Origin: Defluviitaleaceae bacterium
Lineage (GTDB): Bacteria; Bacillota; Clostridia; Lachnospirales; WQUN01
NCBI GenBank assembly: GCA_009781765.1
Contig: WQVC01000010.1
Span: 1 to 43,637, forward strand
DNA length: 43,637 bases
Direction: 5' to 3'
Shown: in pieces, positions 32,554-41,446 of the stretch
Layout of the letters: every line of letters begins with the position of its first letter
Numbering within the stretch: position 1 is the stretch's first letter
The notes under the pieces: model-generated
Databases searched by the model: none
The model's input: only the letters and a program-made list of their open reading frames with translations
What the model was told of the DNA's origin: nothing
Program-made: the position numbers and the translations under genes

Positions 32554-33206
32554 AAAATGCACTCGGTCAAAGCGCGGGGCGGATTGCGGATTTTTTTCGG
32601 CATTACAGGCTTCCGTTGTATATAATGGTGCGTCCTTTTGACGGATTTTACGCGATGAAATATTTAAAAGAAGGTACGCTTAAAATTTCATTTTTGAATG
32701 TGATTCTTTTGTTGATTTCTTATGCGATAAACGACCAGTATGCGTCGCTTATTGTGAATCCTCAAAATCCGCTTACGCTCAACAGCCTTTGGCATTGGGT
32801 GATGATTGTTACTGCGCTGATTTTATTTTGCGTGAGCAATTGGTCGGTTACATCTTTGATGGACGGCGAAGGCAAGCTCAAGGATATCTTTATGTCGGTG
32901 ACATACGCAATGACTCCGCTCATTTTAACGATTGTTCCCGCCACGATTTTAAGCAATTTTCTCTCGCAGGAAGAAGCCGGATTTTATTTTATGCTGATGT
33001 CTGTGGGCGTTGCGTATTTTATTTTTCTGGTATTTTGCGGGCTTGTTGTTGTGCATAATTACGGCGCGGGAAAGGCGATTTTTTCGATTGTTCTCACGTT
33101 TTTTGCGTTGTTGGCAATCGTTTTTTTAATCACATTGCTTCTTTCGCTTTGGCAACAGCTTTATGTTTTCGTTTACAGCATTTACACGGAATTGATGTTC
33201 CGATGA
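32550..33206 (+). CDS. Yip1-domain membrane protein
   Basis: A 218-residue protein with about five membrane segments after a 40-residue cytoplasmic start. Its layout, including a RPFDGFYAMKYLKEGTLKIS lead into the first helix, fits bacterial Yip1/YIP1-family proteins. Their molecular role is poorly known. The ATG overlaps the NHL gene stop (ATGA) and GGAGG lies just upstream. Its fixed position between the propeller gene and the DUF5696 gene suggests that the three work as a membrane unit. Confidence 0.75.
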   Translation: MKNALGQSAGRIADFFRHYRLPLYIMVRPFDGFYAMKYLKEGTLKISFLNVILLLISYAINDQYASLIVNPQNPLTLNSLWHWVMIVTALILFCVSNWSVTSLMDGEGKLKDIFMSVTYAMTPLILTIVPATILSNFLSQEEAGFYFMLMSVGVAYFIFLVFCGLVVVHNYGAGKAIFSIVLTFFALLAIVFLITLLLSLWQQLYVFVYSIYTELMFR

Positions 33207-33221
33207 CCCGGGAGGTTTTTT

Positions 33222-35840
33222 ATGAATGCATCTGCGAAACGAGCGTGGCGTAATCGTTTAATTTTTGTCGGCGTCATCGCGGCGGCGATTATAGGGTATG
33301 TAATTTACATCAACAGCTTTAACATATACGATTTCGAGCGTTTGACCGTTGTGCAAAATTTCGGCGAAGCGCGTACGTTTTCGCCCTTGGGTTCTGCGCT
33401 CGACGGGCGTGTTCGTGCTGCGCAAACGGATTATCTCGCGCTGTACATAAGCGAGGCGGACACTTCAATTGCCGTCGTTGACTTGCGCAACGGGCATGTG
33501 TGGTATTCCACGCCTCCCGATGCCGCCGCCGATACTCGCGCAAATCCTTTTTGGCACAACATAATGCGTTCGCATGTCGGGTTTGATTTTTTCAACGAAG
33601 CACGTCGCGAACAAGCTCGTTGGCTTTTTCCCGATTCGATTTACCATGAACAGTTCGAAATTTTTTCAATTTTTCACGAAAACGAAGCGCGCGGTGTGCG
33701 CATTGAATACGTTATCGGAAATTTGGACATCGGCATCGACTTTTTGCCGTTCTTCATAGAGGAAGAATTTTTTTACGAACGAATTATGCATCACCCCGAC
33801 ATCGTTGAATCGCGCGCGGATACTCGCACGTTAATTCAGTTTTGGTTTCCGTCGCAGGATGAGCCGGGTTTTATGCAAATGACGGAAGGGGTTCGCGCTC
33901 CGATTCACACAGAAAACATGCTTCGTATTTTTGAAACCGTCGGATGGACGGCGGAGGACACGGTGAGGCAAAATGCTCTTTCCGGCGTTGAAACGGAAAT
34001 CGACCTCGATTATTTCCTGCTGACAATTGAGTTTGTGTTGGACGAAAACAGGTTAATCGCAAACTTGCCGATGTCGCAGTTTACGACGAGTTCTGTTGCG
34101 CATCCGTCCGTGATTGATTTTATGCAATTTTTCGGCGCGGGCGGAACGGACGCGGAAGGATTTATGCTTGTGCCGAGCGGTTCCGGCGGAATTATCATGT
34201 TCAATAACGGCAAAGAACGCGAAGAACCGTTCCGAAGCGCGGTTTACGGGCTTAATCCGCTTGTAAATATTGTTCGTCCGCAAGTTACGCAGCCTGTTCG
34301 ACTGCCGATTTTCGGTATGCAAAATGACGGCGCGGCGTTTCTCGCGCAAGTGTACAGCGGCGCGGGGCTTGCGGTTGTAAATGCCGGGGTTTCCGGCGGA
34401 ACAACCGATTTTAATACCGCGTGGTTTCGGTTTGTTTTGCGCGCGAGTACGGAAATTACCATGGCCGGCGCGGGTACGGATATGGCGGTTATTCAAGAGG
34501 CGGCGTACACCGGCGACATCACCGTTATTTACCATTTTATTGCCGGCGAAAATCCCGGGGTAGGGGAGATGGCGCAGGTTTATCAAGACTTTCTCGTTGA
34601 GCGCGGAGTTTTAACGCCGCTCGACGGACCGGGCAATCGTTCGTTTTATATGGACGTTGTCGGCGCGATAGATGCGCGGCGGCATATTGTCGGTACGCCG
34701 TACACAACAACGGAAGTTATGACAACCCTCGAAGATGCGGAGCGTTTCGTCAGTCTGTTAAACGAAGGCGGAGTTGATACAATTCAAATGCAGCTTCACG
34801 GTTGGCTTAATCGCGGAATAAACCACGACGTTGCTAAAAATGTGCGACGTGTGCGGGGAGTCGGCTCGCGGCAGGAAATGCTCGACCTCAACGAACGCCT
34901 GCAAGAATCCGGCGGCGGACTGCATCCGGCAGTAAATTTCCAACTCACGAACTGGCATTCGCGAAATTTCCGCCCGACATTTGAATCGGCGCGGCATTTA
35001 GCCGGCTACGACGGCTCGACGGCGCGACACGCATCGCGCGATTCGATTACGATGTGGTTTTCGCCTCATATAAACGACTGGTATTACCTTGTTCATCCGG
35101 GCGCGCTGCCGTTCCATATCGACAGATTTCTGCCGGCGTACGAGAATCGCACCGGCATGGACGGACTCGCGCTTACGGACATGGGCGATATTTTGACCGA
35201 AAGCCTCTTTCGCAGAAACGCCGTTGACCGCGAAAGTGCGCGGCTGATTGTTGTGTCGCAACTGGGGCGCATGAGCGAGGAAATTCCGAACTTGGTTATT
35301 TCCGGCGGAAACGATTATACATTCCCCTATGCTTCGCATTTGGTGGGCGTTCCGACGCAAGCTGATTTGCAATATATCATCGACTACGAAGTGCCGTTTT
35401 TCCCGATGGTTGTACACGGATTCATTGAATTTGCCGGCGTTCCCGCTAACATGCGCGAACATTATTCCCCGCAGCTTGTTTTATTGAACAGCATGGCGAC
35501 CGGCGCGTCGCCGCGATATATGTTTACGCAAGCACCGACGCGCGTTACGCAATTCACCCCCCACGAACGCCTGTATTCCACGCATTATCTCAACTGGATG
35601 CAAGCCGCGATTGAGCATTATCATATTTTCAACGAAGTTTACGCGCCGCTTCGCGCAGAACGCATCGTTAATTTTGAAATTCTTGCCGGCAGGTATATGT
35701 ATATCGGCGGGCAACAAGTTACCGTTACGGAATTTTCCGACGGTACGCGCATTTACGTGAATAATACGGCGGCGGACTTTAACGCGGGCGGAGTTGTTAT
35801 TCCGGCGGAATGGTTTGTTGTGCAGGGAGGTACGCGCTGA
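33222..35840 (+). CDS. DUF5696-type membrane-anchored, glycosidase-like protein
   Basis: An 872-residue protein with one N-terminal membrane helix (about 12-30) and no lipobox, so the bulk faces outside. Residues about 40-440 look like an all-beta N-terminal part (VDLRNGHVWYSTPP, FMLVPSGSGGIIMFNNGKER). Residues about 485-780 have the alternating pattern of a TIM barrel, with VDTIQMQLHGWLNRG, MDGLALTDMGDILTE and LVISGGNDYTFPYA; a small beta domain closes the chain. I recognise this as the DUF5696 type; resemblance to glycoside hydrolases with a beta-sandwich plus barrel is my inference. GGGAGG precedes the ATG. The stop overlaps the next permease start (TGATG). Confidence 0.7.
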   Translation: MNASAKRAWRNRLIFVGVIAAAIIGYVIYINSFNIYDFERLTVVQNFGEARTFSPLGSALDGRVRAAQTDYLALYISEADTSIAVVDLRNGHVWYSTPPDAAADTRANPFWHNIMRSHVGFDFFNEARREQARWLFPDSIYHEQFEIFSIFHENEARGVRIEYVIGNLDIGIDFLPFFIEEEFFYERIMHHPDIVESRADTRTLIQFWFPSQDEPGFMQMTEGVRAPIHTENMLRIFETVGWTAEDTVRQNALSGVETEIDLDYFLLTIEFVLDENRLIANLPMSQFTTSSVAHPSVIDFMQFFGAGGTDAEGFMLVPSGSGGIIMFNNGKEREEPFRSAVYGLNPLVNIVRPQVTQPVRLPIFGMQNDGAAFLAQVYSGAGLAVVNAGVSGGTTDFNTAWFRFVLRASTEITMAGAGTDMAVIQEAAYTGDITVIYHFIAGENPGVGEMAQVYQDFLVERGVLTPLDGPGNRSFYMDVVGAIDARRHIVGTPYTTTEVMTTLEDAERFVSLLNEGGVDTIQMQLHGWLNRGINHDVAKNVRRVRGVGSRQEMLDLNERLQESGGGLHPAVNFQLTNWHSRNFRPTFESARHLAGYDGSTARHASRDSITMWFSPHINDWYYLVHPGALPFHIDRFLPAYENRTGMDGLALTDMGDILTESLFRRNAVDRESARLIVVSQLGRMSEEIPNLVISGGNDYTFPYASHLVGVPTQADLQYIIDYEVPFFPMVVHGFIEFAGVPANMREHYSPQLVLLNSMATGASPRYMFTQAPTRVTQFTPHERLYSTHYLNWMQAAIEHYHIFNEVYAPLRAERIVNFEILAGRYMYIGGQQVTVTEFSDGTRIYVNNTAADFNAGGVVIPAEWFVVQGGTR

Positions 35841-36796
35841 TGGAAAAAACTTTGGGGCAACGGCGCAAGGGGCTTTCACTTCGCGGACGAGAGGTTCTTT
35901 CGGGATTTTTATTTATCTCGCCGTGGATAATCGGGATTCTTGTGTTTTTCGCGCTTAATTTGGGGCAGTCGATTATTTTCAGCTTTAACAATATCATCAT
36001 CGACCAGGAGCACGGCGGTTTTGATTTGCAATGGGCGGGACTTTCGCATTATCATCATATTTTTTTCGTTGACGGCTCGTTTAACCGCGAACTTGTTGAA
36101 TCAATCGGGCAAATGCTTATAAATGTGCCGCTGATTATTTTTTTCAGCCTGTTTATGGCGATTTTGCTCAATCGTGCGTTTTTGGGGCGCGGACTTGTTC
36201 GGGCGATTTTTTTCCTGCCGGTTATTATGGCGACGTCCGCAATCGAGGGCAGTTTGGAACTCATCGTGTCCCTTATGATGGGCGGCGTTACGAGTGTTCC
36301 TCCCGAAATTATGCGGGCGGAGCAGGGTTTTGATGCAACTTCGATTGCTTTTATGTTGAGCGAATTCGGGATGCCTATGGTGATTATCGAATATATCATC
36401 CAAGCAATCGCGATGCTTCACGATATAATTCGTGCAAGCGGTGTGCAGATTTTAATTTTCCTCGCCGCGCTTCAGGCGATTCCGCCGTCGATGTATGAAG
36501 TTGCGCAAATCGAGGGCGCGACAGGCTACGAAGCCTTTTGGAAAATTACGATTCCCATGGTCAGCCCGCTTATTTTGACGAACGTCGTTTACACCATCGT
36601 TGACACTTTTGCGCGAAGCGAGGTTATTACATCTGCGCGTGAAATGATGTTCACCACGGTTTCTTTAGCGGACGGAACGCGCGTTATGGCCTTTGGGCAA
36701 AGTTCGGCGATGGCACTTGTAAGTTCGCTTGCCGCATGTGCTGTTTTGCTGATTGTCGGTTGGGCGATTTCGAAATACGTATTTTATTACAACTAA
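35840..36796 (+). CDS. Carbohydrate ABC transporter permease, MalF type (second set)
   Basis: A 318-residue permease with six membrane segments and the EAA loop SMYEVAQIEGATGYEAFWKI near 230-250, where the usual Asp-Gly is Glu-Gly. The ATG at 35840 shares a base with the upstream stop and has GGGAGG 9 nt before it; an in-frame ATG at 35810 lies inside the DUF5696 gene and is not used. It forms a pair with the 36849 gene product. Confidence 0.9.
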   Translation: MEKTLGQRRKGLSLRGREVLSGFLFISPWIIGILVFFALNLGQSIIFSFNNIIIDQEHGGFDLQWAGLSHYHHIFFVDGSFNRELVESIGQMLINVPLIIFFSLFMAILLNRAFLGRGLVRAIFFLPVIMATSAIEGSLELIVSLMMGGVTSVPPEIMRAEQGFDATSIAFMLSEFGMPMVIIEYIIQAIAMLHDIIRASGVQILIFLAALQAIPPSMYEVAQIEGATGYEAFWKITIPMVSPLILTNVVYTIVDTFARSEVITSAREMMFTTVSLADGTRVMAFGQSSAMALVSSLAACAVLLIVGWAISKYVFYYN

Positions 36797-36848
36797 GGTC
36801 GGTTGCGCGGAATCGCGCTGCTCGCCTGTGCATCCCGGGAGGTGCGGA

Positions 36849-37916
36849 ATGACAGCTTTAAAGGCATGGATGAACTCGCCGTCTTTTGACAATACCGTGC
36901 AAAAATGGACGGGAAAGGTGCGCGATTTTATAATCGGCATTTGTACGGCGATTATTATAATCGGCGTTTGTTACGTCATTTTAAGCCCGGTAATCGGTAT
37001 CGTTTCAACCGCGTTTATGACGGCGGAGGACATGATGAACCCTCTTGTTTTCCTTATTCCGCAAAACTTAACTTTGAGCAACCTCAATTACGCAGTCACT
37101 CACATGCAATATTTTCGCGGCCCGGGGTTAAGCGATTTAATCATCCCCGTTGTCGGCTTTAACGTAACTCAAGCATTTTTTTCCCTTGTTGAGGGTACAT
37201 TTATTTACGATGCCGCGAATTTTATTTCGTCGATTTTATCCGGCGCGTTATTGCAGACTCTTTTGTTCTCGTTTTTTCTTTCGATTGTCAACGTAATTAT
37301 TTGCTCGATGGTCGGATACGGTTTTGCGCGGTTTAAATTTCCGGGGTCGAACGTACTTTTTGCGATTGTTATTCTCACGATTGTTGTTCCCGTTCACAGT
37401 TACATGGTGCCGATGTTTTTGAATTTCAGATATTTTTTGGGCTTCGATTGGAACTTGCTCAATACTTGGTGGCCGTTGACTTTGCTTTCGATAACCGGCG
37501 TCGGGATTCGCAGCGGATTGTACATTTATATTTTCCGCCAGTTTTTCCGCGGGCTTCCCAAGGAAATTGAAGAAGCCGCTTTTATCGACGGCGCAGGCCC
37601 GCTGTACACCTACACAAAAGTTATGATGCCGAACTCCGTTCCCGCCATTGTCACTGTACTTCTTTTCTCCTTCGTTTGGCATTACAACGACACGTTTTTC
37701 ACGTCCCTTTTTATGAACGACGCAAATTTTCTTTCTGTGCGCCTGATGGCTTTGGGCGGAACTTTCTCCGTTGTTGAAGTGGTTTTCAGCCAACATCTCA
37801 TTCAGATGGTTGTTTTCGGAGGAGTTTTGCTTGTTATTGCCCCCATTTTGATAATCTACCTGTTCTTGCAGCGTTACTTCGTTGAAGGTTTGGAACGCAG
37901 CGGAATCGTAGGTTAA
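36849..37916 (+). CDS. Carbohydrate ABC transporter permease, MalG type (second set)
   Basis: A 355-residue permease, longer than the usual 275-300 because of an extra outside segment between the first two membrane spans (about 65-130). The EAA loop is canonical: EIEEAAFIDGAGPLYTYTKV near 240-260. The ATG at 36849 has GGGAGG 6 nt upstream; the open frame reaches back to 36753 within the previous gene but lacks a site there. It works with the 35840 permease and the 37943 binding protein. Confidence 0.9.
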   Translation: MTALKAWMNSPSFDNTVQKWTGKVRDFIIGICTAIIIIGVCYVILSPVIGIVSTAFMTAEDMMNPLVFLIPQNLTLSNLNYAVTHMQYFRGPGLSDLIIPVVGFNVTQAFFSLVEGTFIYDAANFISSILSGALLQTLLFSFFLSIVNVIICSMVGYGFARFKFPGSNVLFAIVILTIVVPVHSYMVPMFLNFRYFLGFDWNLLNTWWPLTLLSITGVGIRSGLYIYIFRQFFRGLPKEIEEAAFIDGAGPLYTYTKVMMPNSVPAIVTVLLFSFVWHYNDTFFTSLFMNDANFLSVRLMALGGTFSVVEVVFSQHLIQMVVFGGVLLVIAPILIIYLFLQRYFVEGLERSGIVG

Positions 37917-37942
37917 GTATAAAACCCCAAGGAGGAGAAAAA

Positions 37943-39373
37943 ATGAAGAAATTTCTCGGAATCGCCATACTTTTCGCACTTGCTTTTGCGTTTGTCGGCT
38001 GCAACAACGAGCCGACACAGCCGGATAACATCACCGGCGAGCTTTACAACATCCCCCCCGAAACAGATGAAACCGCCCCTCTCACCGGCAGGATTCACGA
38101 ACCTCGCGATTTCGGCGGGCGTACTCTTCGTGTAGGCGCGTGGTTTGCCGAGCCGATTGTTGAGTTCGGATGGGGCGACGAACCCGACCGCGCAACCGCC
38201 ACGAATTATCCCATCGACCGCATGATTTGGGACAACGCGCGTCGCGTCGAACAGCTTTTTAACGTAAATTTCGAATACGTTGTTGTCGGCTACGACGATT
38301 TTCAGCCGAATCTTGTGTCAAGCGTAGCCGCCGGGCATCCCTTTGCCGACATCGTGCTTTTCAGCGGATGGATGCAAATGGAATCCATGGGCAGCGTTAT
38401 TCAGCCTTGGGACAGCGCGAACCTGCCCAACTCCGATATTCTCGGTGCGCAAATTTTCGGCGGCCCGACAACGGAAATCGGCGATAATATTTGGGCTGTT
38501 GACATACACGGTCCGGATACACACGCCTTCGGACTCGGCGTAAACCTCGACATTATCAACGCTGACGGCTTGCCGAACCCCGTTGATTTGTTCGAGCGCG
38601 GCGAATGGACATGGGAAGCGATGCTTGACATTATGCGGCGCGGAACTCGCGACACCACCGGCGACACGATTATCGACCAGTTCGGAATCGGCGGACAACC
38701 CGGCGAAATTGTTCAGCATCTTATCGGCGCGAACGACGGCGTTTTGGTTGACGACGACTTAAACTACGGTTTTGACCATCCCAATACCATTCGCGCACTC
38801 GAATTTGCTCAACAAATTTTCGGCGAGCGTCTGTGGTATGTATCCGGCGACGGCTTCTACTCCGGCAACTGGAACAGGAATTTCTACGCGCCGTATCAAA
38901 GCGGAAACGCCGTATTGTTCCCGATGGTTACGTGGGCAATCGACAACCAACCGCCCGCTTTCAACTACGCTCTCGTTCCGTTTCCCGCCGGCCCCGACAA
39001 CACGAGCGGAAACACGTGGCTTCGCGGCATTGAGCAGGCAATTTGCGTTCCGGTAGGCACGTCGTGGGATGTTGCCGATATTCTGATTATCCTCGAAGAA
39101 ATTTTCGCGTGGCCCGGCGACGAACCCGAGCTTCTTTTTGAAGCCGGCGGAATCGACTGGATGCGCGACACTTTCCCCACGGAAGCAGACGTACAACGCG
39201 CTATTTATGCGGGCATGACCGCCGCTCACGACATCGGGCGCAGCGTTCCCCGCTATTACTGGGTTTTGGGCGATTTCGCAACCGCGTTTTGGGACCAGGA
39301 AATGGACGTACTTCAAGCAATTGAGTATCATCGCGGCCCGAGGCAGGAGATGTTGGATACGCGATTCAGATAA
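37943..39373 (+). CDS. Extracellular solute-binding lipoprotein (second set)
   Basis: A 476-residue lipoprotein. The signal peptide ends in FVGC with Cys20. A Thr/Pro/Glu linker (20-50) precedes a family 1 type binding domain: GRTLRVGAWFAEPIVEFGWG, then NVNFEYVVVGYDDFQPNLVS, then FADIVLFSGWMQMES. It has AGGAGG before the ATG and is the last gene of the locus. It has no carbohydrate-binding module, unlike the operon's first binding protein, so the two may serve different ligands or stages. Confidence 0.88.
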   Translation: MKKFLGIAILFALAFAFVGCNNEPTQPDNITGELYNIPPETDETAPLTGRIHEPRDFGGRTLRVGAWFAEPIVEFGWGDEPDRATATNYPIDRMIWDNARRVEQLFNVNFEYVVVGYDDFQPNLVSSVAAGHPFADIVLFSGWMQMESMGSVIQPWDSANLPNSDILGAQIFGGPTTEIGDNIWAVDIHGPDTHAFGLGVNLDIINADGLPNPVDLFERGEWTWEAMLDIMRRGTRDTTGDTIIDQFGIGGQPGEIVQHLIGANDGVLVDDDLNYGFDHPNTIRALEFAQQIFGERLWYVSGDGFYSGNWNRNFYAPYQSGNAVLFPMVTWAIDNQPPAFNYALVPFPAGPDNTSGNTWLRGIEQAICVPVGTSWDVADILIILEEIFAWPGDEPELLFEAGGIDWMRDTFPTEADVQRAIYAGMTAAHDIGRSVPRYYWVLGDFATAFWDQEMDVLQAIEYHRGPRQEMLDTRFR

Positions 39374-39615
39374 GCGCGATAATTCCGATAAAAACCTTGG
39401 GGGAAACTTTTTTCAAAAGTTTCCCCCAAACCCCCTTCAAAATTTAAAAGAAACCGCGCGATGCGCGGTTTCTTTTTTTCGGGAGAGCGCGGAACGAATC
39501 CCCGCCTCATCAAAAAATCGCGCGACAGCGCGATTTTTAGTCGTTTTTGCCCCGCTTTTTTCAAAAAGCGGGTAGGGGGTGCGGGGGCGAAGCCCCGTAA
39601 GTCGCCCGGTACTTT
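39374..39615. repeat. Hairpin cluster, copy 4, including a terminator
   Basis: In order: TTGGGGGAAACTTTT/AAAAGTTTCCCCCAA (39397-39428, perfect); AAAGAAACCGCGC/GCGCGGTTTCTTT (39447-39475), which ends in a T-run and is the likely operon terminator; AAAAATCGCGC/GCGCGATTTTT (about 39513-39538); CCCGCTTTTT/AAAAAGCGGG (about 39551-39572); and GGGGC/GCCCC (near 39584-39596). It has the same modules as the clusters at 4444, 10294 and 24771. It fills most of the 306 bp between the binding-protein gene and the M23-like gene. Confidence 0.75.
39447..39475 (+). terminator. Terminator of the nine-gene locus
   Basis: A perfect GAAACCGCGC/GCGCGGTTTC stem with flanking A and T runs, 74 nt beyond the last stop codon. 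Confidence 0.75.
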
Positions 39616-39682
39616 CCGGCTTCGAGGGAATGTGTCGCAGCTGACACATATCCCCGGCATTCATTGCGCGCTTGGCGCGCTA
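39616..39682 (+). repeat. F-family palindrome copy 5
   Basis: CCGGCTTCGAGGGAATGTG, then CAGCTGACACATATCCCCGG, then CATTCATTGCGCGCTTGG and GCGCGCTA. The last three bases are the TAG stop (minus strand) of the M23-like gene, as in copy 4 where the element also starts at a TAG stop. Confidence 0.7.
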
Positions 39683-40438
39683 GTCGTACACGGCCTGTAA
39701 GAAGTCGTAAGGATTCATGGGTACGTCGTCGCGGGTGATGTGCAAATGAACGTGCGTTCCGTTGAGACTGGATGAAATTGCAGGTTGACCTATGCCGCCG
39801 ATTACTTGCCCGGCACGAACAACATCGCCTTCACGTACCAAAACATTTTCCATGAGTTGCCCCAAAGTTGTGAGCCAACCGTTGCCGTGGTCGATAGTTA
39901 CATAGTTTCCGCGCCAGAAATCTGTACCGATTCCGACAATCCGTCCGTCCGCGCCGGCGCGAACAGGGTCGCCTTCAAATGCGGCGATTCGAATGTTGTC
40001 GTTCGTGCTGAACCTGTCCATGGTCGGGTCGAAAATCAGCGATGTTACGCTGAACGGCATAATCACTTCGCCGTAAACCGGCCACACAAAACGATTTTCC
40101 TCGGTGAAGGGCTCAAAAGTTTCAACTCTCGGGGGCGGCGGAGCAGGGGCGGGGGGCGGTTCGGGTTCGGGCGGCGGCTCGGGAGGAGCAGGCGGGGGCG
40201 GGGCAGGGGTTTGACGCGGGCGAAACCACGCCTCTTCCTCGGCTTGGGTCAAATACGTGTCAACTTGGTCTGCGCCGACATAAGCGGTGGGTTCTTGGTC
40301 ATAGGGGTCAGGGCCGCCGCCCGTGCTGAACAGCGTGACGACAACCGCCAAAACCGCTATAACCCCCAAACATGAATACAGTGCGATGAAAAATCCCTTT
40401 TTCCGAAATATGCTGTCGGGTTCGGAAACATTTTTCAT
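39680..40438 (-). CDS. SpoIIQ-like degenerate M23 (LytM) membrane protein
   Basis: A 252-residue protein. A short cytoplasmic tail is followed by a membrane helix (about 16-40), a strikingly Pro/Glu-rich linker (about 75-108) and a LytM-fold domain (about 115-250). The HxH motif is present (THVHLH), but where active M23 enzymes have HxxxD this protein reads NDNIR, so both first zinc ligands are lost. It is therefore probably a structural or binding protein, as for SpoIIQ in Bacillus; a direct role in sporulation is not shown. TTTAGGAGG precedes the ATG. It is divergent from DegV. The stop codon coincides with the edge of F-family copy 5. Confidence 0.8.
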   Translation of the reverse strand: MKNVSEPDSIFRKKGFFIALYSCLGVIAVLAVVVTLFSTGGGPDPYDQEPTAYVGADQVDTYLTQAEEEAWFRPRQTPAPPPPAPPEPPPEPEPPPAPAPPPPRVETFEPFTEENRFVWPVYGEVIMPFSVTSLIFDPTMDRFSTNDNIRIAAFEGDPVRAGADGRIVGIGTDFWRGNYVTIDHGNGWLTTLGQLMENVLVREGDVVRAGQVIGGIGQPAISSSLNGTHVHLHITRDDVPMNPYDFLQAVYD

Positions 40439-40490
40439 TCGCTCACCTCCTAAAAAAATTTGTATTGCGATACATGGATTCTTGACTTGT

Positions 40491-40519
40491 TTGAAAAAAA
40501 TTAAACCTTGTGCTAAATT
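40491..40519 (+). promoter_or_regulatory. Candidate promoter of the degV gene
   Basis: TTGAAA (40491-40496) and TAAATT (40514-40519) have a 17-nt spacer, 35 nt before the ATG. Confidence 0.5.
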
Positions 40520-40553
40520 TATAGGGCGAAAATTTACGAGGGGAGCGCGAGTA

Positions 40554-41405
40554 ATGAAAATAAAAATTTTAGCGGACAGTGTTTGCGATTTGCCCGAGAA
40601 TTTAATCGCAAAACACGATGTTCGTATTATTCCGTTAAGTATTTCGGCAGGATACGAGGTATTTCAAGACGGAATAAATATTTCGCAAAAAGAAATTTTC
40701 GAGTTCGTTGAAAGCGGAAAAGGCATGTGTCGAACATCGGCGGTTAATGTTGCGGAATACACGGATATCTACAATGAAGAGCGTCCGAAATGCGACGCAA
40801 TTTTGCACTTTACAATCAGTTCCGAGATGTCTGCGTGTTATCAAAATGCGCGTCTTGCGGCAGAAGAATTTGAAAACATTCACGTTGTTGATACGCGAAA
40901 TTTATCGTCGGCAGTGGGGCATTTGGTGCTTGATGCGGCCGAAATGATTACACAAGGCATGGCCGCACCGGAAATTTACGAAGAAATTTTGCGGCGCATA
41001 CCGCTTTTGGACGCCGGTTTCGTTATCGACACATTAAAATATTTGCACAAAGGCGGGCGTTGCACGGCAATACAAGCATTAGCCTCAAGCATGTTAAAAA
41101 TAAAGCCGTGCATAGCCGTACAGGACGGCAAAATGTTGCCCACGAAAAAATACCGCGGCAAGACGGACAGCGTTTTGCAAAGCTACATCAAGGATAAGCT
41201 GTCAACCGACTCGGATAGTATCGACACGCGCCGCATCGTTGTGGTACACACAATGGACGACAACAATCGCGCTCTTGTTGATGCGGCAAAGGCGCAAATC
41301 GCGGAAATTCTGCCCTTCGACGAAGTAATTGAAGCAACCGCCGGCGGTACAATTTCCTGCCACTGCGGCCCGAATACTCTCGGCATTATGTTCTTTCGAA
41401 AGTAG
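40554..41405 (+). CDS. DegV family fatty-acid-binding protein
   Basis: A 283-residue cytoplasmic protein with the DegV fold. Its opening is KILADSVCDLPENLIAKHDV, followed by ISSEMSACYQNA (fatty-acid head-group pocket), LDAGFVIDTLKYLHKGGRCT and a C-terminal HCGPNTLGIMFF. DegV/FakB proteins bind a fatty acid and present it to the FakA kinase for phospholipid synthesis; no FakA is nearby. The ATG at 40554 has GAGGGGAG upstream; the frame is open back to 40323 but only as antisense of the M23-like gene. Confidence 0.93.
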   Translation: MKIKILADSVCDLPENLIAKHDVRIIPLSISAGYEVFQDGINISQKEIFEFVESGKGMCRTSAVNVAEYTDIYNEERPKCDAILHFTISSEMSACYQNARLAAEEFENIHVVDTRNLSSAVGHLVLDAAEMITQGMAAPEIYEEILRRIPLLDAGFVIDTLKYLHKGGRCTAIQALASSMLKIKPCIAVQDGKMLPTKKYRGKTDSVLQSYIKDKLSTDSDSIDTRRIVVVHTMDDNNRALVDAAKAQIAEILPFDEVIEATAGGTISCHCGPNTLGIMFFRK

Positions 41406-41446
41406 AGCGTATGCGAACAGACAATTTTTCACTCTCCCGTGCCATC

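Noticed and set aside
37248-38018. Minus-strand open frame of 256 codons across the permease/binding-protein junction
   Set aside because: It covers two real plus-strand genes and their ribosome binding site; Gln/Asn/Lys-rich nonsense.
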